A stretch of DNA of 64,000 bases from Streptomyces sp. TP-A0356 (GTDB lineage: Bacteria; Actinomycetota; Actinomycetes; Streptomycetales; Streptomycetaceae). Below are positions 61,178 through 64,000 of the stretch, one piece after another. The stretch covers positions 1-64,000 of the forward strand of contig NZ_BBZJ01000012.1 in the NCBI RefSeq assembly GCF_001417775.1, in the 5' to 3' direction. The notes below the pieces were generated by a model. It saw only the letters and a program-made list of their open reading frames with translations, was not told the DNA's origin and did not search any database. A program made the position numbers and the translations under genes. Numbering within the stretch: the stretch's first letter is position 1; each line of letters opens with the position of its first letter.

Positions 61178-61945
61178 ATGAGTGGACGACTGACGGGCAG
61201 GAAGGCCTTGGTCACCGGTGGCTCACGAGGGATCGGCGAGGCGGTGGCCCGCAGGCTCGCCGCTGACGGGGCCGACGTTGCCATCAACTACCGCAGCAGC
61301 AGCGACGCGGCTGAAGCTCTCGCCGCGGAGCTCGCCGCCGATGGCGGACGCGCAGCCGCGATCAAGGCGGACGTCAGCGATCCGGACCAGATCCAGCGAC
61401 TCACCGATCAGGCCGCCGACGCTCTTGGCGGACTCGACATCCTGGTCAGCAACGCGGGGGTAGAGCACTTCGGCAAGCTGGACGCCGTCACCCCAGCCGA
61501 CTTCGACAGGGTCTTCGCCATCAACACACGAGGCCAGTTCTTCGCCGTACAGAACGCTGTACGGCATATGGGCGAAGGAGGAAGGATCGTCCTGACGTCA
61601 TCGGGTAGTGCCCACAAGGCGGTCTTCTACCACGCCCTTTATGCGTCGAGCAAGGCCGCCGTCGAATCCATCGCGCTCAACCTCAGCCCCGAACTCGGCC
61701 GGCGAGGCATCACCATCAACGCCATCGCGCCTGGCGGAACTGTCACCGACATGTCCGGCCGCGCAGGCTCCAACTACGTACATCCCGACGTCGACGCTGA
61801 TTTCAACACCGCCATCCGCACTGCCAGTTCGCTCGGGAGGATGGCCCAGCCCGCTGAGATCGCCGCAGTCATCGCGTTCCTGGTGTCCGACGATGCCTCG
61901 TTCATCACCGGCCGGACCATCCAGGCCGACGGCGGCTGGTTCTGA
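61178..61945 (+). CDS. Classical SDR-family oxidoreductase
   Basis: 255 residues, GGAGGA at 61167. Coenzyme motif ALVTGGSRGIGEAVARRLA; NNAG-type DILVSNAGVEHFGKLD; catalytic Ser in IVLTSSGSAHKAVFYHALYA with Tyr-x-x-x-Lys as YASSKAA. C-terminus RTIQADGGWF. It is close to glucose/3-oxoacyl reductase-like SDRs of broad range. The NADPH preference is suggested by the basic residues after the second strand (NYRSSSDAA). Single gene. Confidence 0.9.
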   Translation: MSGRLTGRKALVTGGSRGIGEAVARRLAADGADVAINYRSSSDAAEALAAELAADGGRAAAIKADVSDPDQIQRLTDQAADALGGLDILVSNAGVEHFGKLDAVTPADFDRVFAINTRGQFFAVQNAVRHMGEGGRIVLTSSGSAHKAVFYHALYASSKAAVESIALNLSPELGRRGITINAIAPGGTVTDMSGRAGSNYVHPDVDADFNTAIRTASSLGRMAQPAEIAAVIAFLVSDDASFITGRTIQADGGWF

Positions 61946-62112
61946 CCCGCGAACTACCCGTTCGGCGGTGCCGAGTTCGACCTCGGCAACCCCGCCGACC
62001 GACCAGACCCAGCGCCCTACCGGACGAAGCGGAAGGTGTCGGGCCTGACGCCTTCCGCAGCGCGCGGTTCGGCGCGCCCGTCATGGTTGGCCAGGCGCGC
62101 GAGGAGACCGAA

Positions 62113-63150
62113 TCAGTTCACCTGGAACGTCGCCTCGACCGGGTAGTGGTCGCTGGGGGCGTTGGTGTCGACCTGGCCGGGGGTCCAGCCGGGCTGCGGG
62201 TCGATGTCCACCCTGACAGTGGACATCGCGGCCGGCGTCGGGCGACCCGGCGCGTTCAGGTAGCCGATGTAGTCCAGGTCGTCCCGGTAGTCCTTGGGGA
62301 ACGTCTCGACGCCGGCCATGTACTGGCACCAGGCGGAGACCGGGCAGTCCATGGTCCGCAGGGTCTGGCCCGGGTCGGTGGCCGGGGTGCCGAGCACACC
62401 GTTCGCCGCGCTCTGGGCATTGGCGTAGTCGCCGCGCGACCGTCCGCCGTAGTACTCCACGTTCAGGTCTCCGCCGATCAGCACCGGCGCACTCGAGCCG
62501 GCGATGCCGTCCACCCAAGTCCCGATCTCCTTGAGCTGGGCGAGCCGGGTGGACTGGGTGGTGTCGGTTGAGGTGCCGGACTCGTCGGCCTGCAGGTGGG
62601 TGCCGACCACCCAGCTCTTCACGCCTCCCTTGTCGATCTGCACCAGCGCCGCGCCCTTGTTGGCGTGGTAGTCCCAGGTGCCGATGGTGGAATTGCTGAA
62701 GATGTGGGCGTATTGGGCGGTGATCGGGTACTTGGAGAGGATCATGGTGCCGCCGTTGATGACGAACCACGAGTTGGAACAGGCACCGCTGATGCCGGTC
62801 CAGCCGCCGCCGGAGCAGCTTTGGCCCACCACCGGGGTCCGGTAGGGGTAGAGGTCGGCGAGCTTGCCGGTGATGTCGGCGGTCGAGCCGTTGTTGAAGT
62901 CCTCGTCCAGCACCACCACGTCCGCGCCGTGCTTGCGGATGATCGACTCGATGGCAGGGGTGCGCTGGGCCGCCTTCTCGTTCTGGGTGCTGTCGACGAT
63001 CGGGGTGGCGAGGTCGACGTTCCAGGCGAACACCGAAAGGTCGGTGCCGGTGGCCGCGCTCGCGCGGGGGGCCGCGTAACCGCTGGAGCCGAGCAGCGCA
63101 GCGGCCGCCGCGGTGGAGGTGAGTGCGGCAGCCGTACGACGGGAGACCAT
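62113..63150 (-). CDS. Secreted endonuclease/exonuclease/phosphatase-fold protein
   Basis: 345 residues from the ATG at 63148-63150 (AGGAGAG upstream). The signal peptide ends near APRASAA. EEP fold residues: AWNVDLATPIVDSTQNEKAA, ADVVVLDEDFNNGSTADITG (Glu ligand), KSWVVGTHLQADESGTSTDT (His), APVLIGGDLNVEYYGGRSR (DxN), and TNAPSDHYPVEATFQVN (catalytic SDH). This fits sphingomyelinase/phospholipase-C-like secreted EEP enzymes; DNase is the alternative. It carries a Cys pair likely to form a disulfide. Confidence 0.9.
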   Translation of the reverse strand: MVSRRTAAALTSTAAAAALLGSSGYAAPRASAATGTDLSVFAWNVDLATPIVDSTQNEKAAQRTPAIESIIRKHGADVVVLDEDFNNGSTADITGKLADLYPYRTPVVGQSCSGGGWTGISGACSNSWFVINGGTMILSKYPITAQYAHIFSNSTIGTWDYHANKGAALVQIDKGGVKSWVVGTHLQADESGTSTDTTQSTRLAQLKEIGTWVDGIAGSSAPVLIGGDLNVEYYGGRSRGDYANAQSAANGVLGTPATDPGQTLRTMDCPVSAWCQYMAGVETFPKDYRDDLDYIGYLNAPGRPTPAAMSTVRVDIDPQPGWTPGQVDTNAPSDHYPVEATFQVN

Positions 63151-63582
63151 GCGCTCTCCTGGTGAAAGTAGGGGTGGCCCCTGGCCTGTGGTCAGCCGTC
63201 AGGGCGCGTACATGACAGCAGGACCTTAGCTACCTGCCCGTACGGATGGGGGAACGCCGATCGATCGGCGCGTGGAGAAAAGGTGTCTGGACAAGTTGGG
63301 CCTGACGCGGGCGGATTCAGCCAGCCGGCGCCGCAGGCAGCCTGCCGGGCGTCACGTGCCGAACAACGCGCTGACCGGCACGTAGAGCGGCGGCGGAGAC
63401 TCACGGCCCGTCCCCGTTCGCGGCGTCGACCCGGTCCGCCGTCGTCCACACATTGCGGGCGTGGGCGTCCGGGCACCCGGCCGTACAAGCCGGCGCCGAC
63501 GTGGCCAGGCTGCGGCAGGCGCGGCAGGCGCGGCAGGACGCGGCAGCGGCCCGGCGCGCCAGATGGTGCGCCACATCCCCCC
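63151..63582. other. Intergenic, no gene recognised
   Basis: 430 bases between the EEP gene and the open frame at the right edge. An Arg/Ala-rich frame (63500-63590) has no recognisable domain. Confidence 0.4.
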
Positions 63583-64000
63583 GTGTCGGTGCGGGTCGGG
63601 GACGAGGTGGCGGTCACGTTGCACGGCTCGCCCGCCTACGGATGGGCTCCGGTGGATGTCGCCGCCGGGCTGCTGGAGGTGGTCGAGGCGGGGGCCCCGG
63701 ACGGAACCGCCCGGGCCCTCGTGCGCGCGGTGGGGCCCGGAGGCGGAACTGCGGTCGACGTCGTCGTTTCGCCCGGGGACGGGTTCGGTCCGCAAACCGG
63801 GTACTGCTTGCGGACGGGGCGGACGGGGCGCTGGGGGATGTCGTTGGACGCCGTCGTGTGCGGATGGGTTCCCGGTGCGCGGAGGAGCACGCGGCCGTCT
63901 CATTCGATGCGGGGATTCCTCCGTCTCCGATACACCGATGTCGCCGATGCACCGATATCTCCGATACACCGATACAGGGGAATCCCTGTGTCTCTACTGT
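63583..64000 (+). CDS. Open frame with chagasin-like domain, runs off the window
   Basis: From GTG 63583 the frame is open to the window end. Residues 2-70 (SVRVGDEVAVTLHGSPAYGW, VVEAGAPDGTARALVRAVGP, VDVVVSPGDGFGPQT) resemble the chagasin-like domain of the lipoprotein at 39.6-40.1 kb and of family I42 inhibitors. After about 63800 the translation becomes unconvincing, and it passes through the iterons. The start, the end and whether the gene is intact are uncertain; it may be a fragment. Confidence 0.45.
   Translation, partial: MSVRVGDEVAVTLHGSPAYGWAPVDVAAGLLEVVEAGAPDGTARALVRAVGPGGGTAVDVVVSPGDGFGPQTGYCLRTGRTGRWGMSLDAVVCGWVPGARRSTRPSHSMRGFLRLRYTDVADAPISPIHRYRGIPVSLL
63925..63973. repeat. 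Three 17-bp iterons at the window edge
   Basis: CTCCGATACACCGAT at 63925, a variant CGCCGATGCACCGAT at 63942 and CTCCGATACACCGAT at 63959, each 17 bp after the last. The regular period suggests a protein-binding array such as an operator or replication-type iterons. More copies may lie beyond the window. Confidence 0.75.

Overview
This is a GC-rich actinomycete window, almost certainly Streptomyces. The evidence is strong G/C third-position bias, frequent GTG starts, many TetR/LysR/LacI/XRE regulators, abundant secreted proteins, and gene families typical of that genus. It looks like an accessory region such as a chromosome arm or large linear plasmid. There are no rRNA, tRNA or core housekeeping genes, and scars of at least six insertion-sequence families (IS5-like, IS21, IS630, IS1380-like, IS701 and a further DDE type) plus a phage-type integrase lie among intact cargo genes.

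Region by region. At 0-6.7 kb, a truncated SnoaL-like gene is followed by a divergent LysR / NAD-binding oxidoreductase pair around a perfect palindrome. That pair is bracketed by two related 50-bp repeats and followed by an IS5-like element with 22-bp ends, a methyltransferase, and a scar where IS21 and integrase remnants meet. At 6.7-16.2 kb lie an acyl-CoA-thioesterase-like hydrolase, a frameshifted SUKH-type immunity gene, a complete IS630 element with perfect ends, a VOC protein, an IS5-type element, a pentapeptide-like membrane protein, an internally deleted IS and a DNA-ligase fragment. At 16.2-18.6 kb lie a TetR / NAD-dependent epimerase pair with a double operator and a PPOX-type flavoprotein. 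At 19-28 kb there is a cluster of secreted or cell-wall-active proteins (peptidoglycan-binding protein, crystallin-like protein, CHAP enzyme, GH25 lysozyme, M15-like protein, DUF2690 protein) around a 1260-residue HTH-STAND-WD40 protein. At 28-34 kb there is a decayed hydro-lyase operon, an MBL hydrolase, an MFS permease, and a TetR-controlled alpha/beta hydrolase. At 35-43.5 kb there are a DHA2 exporter with an XRE-cupin regulator, a VOC protein, a sulfite-oxidase-type molybdoenzyme, a chagasin-like lipoprotein and a large secreted HEWQE protein.

At 43.7-48.5 kb is a compact operon: TetR, MFS exporter, cytoplasmic SRPBCC protein, carotenoid cleavage oxygenase, exported SRPBCC paralogue. It ends in a strong terminator and carries a second strong hairpin before the last gene. 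I consider it the best candidate for an undescribed functional unit, possibly making, carrying and exporting an apocarotenoid or related product. At 48.5-54 kb follow a LacI regulator, an ECF sigma factor, an FAD monooxygenase and a vanadium haloperoxidase. At 54.7-58.7 kb is a complete Pls/PosA-type single-module synthetase of the poly-lysine synthetase type, directly followed by a 34-bp tandem repeat. The last 5 kb holds a 45-residue CxC protein, a PAS-ANTAR regulator, chimeric gene debris, an SDR, a secreted endonuclease/phosphatase-fold protein, an open chagasin-like reading frame, and three 17-bp iterons at the window edge.

Family assignments come from reading the translated sequences and recalling the families. 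No database search was run.
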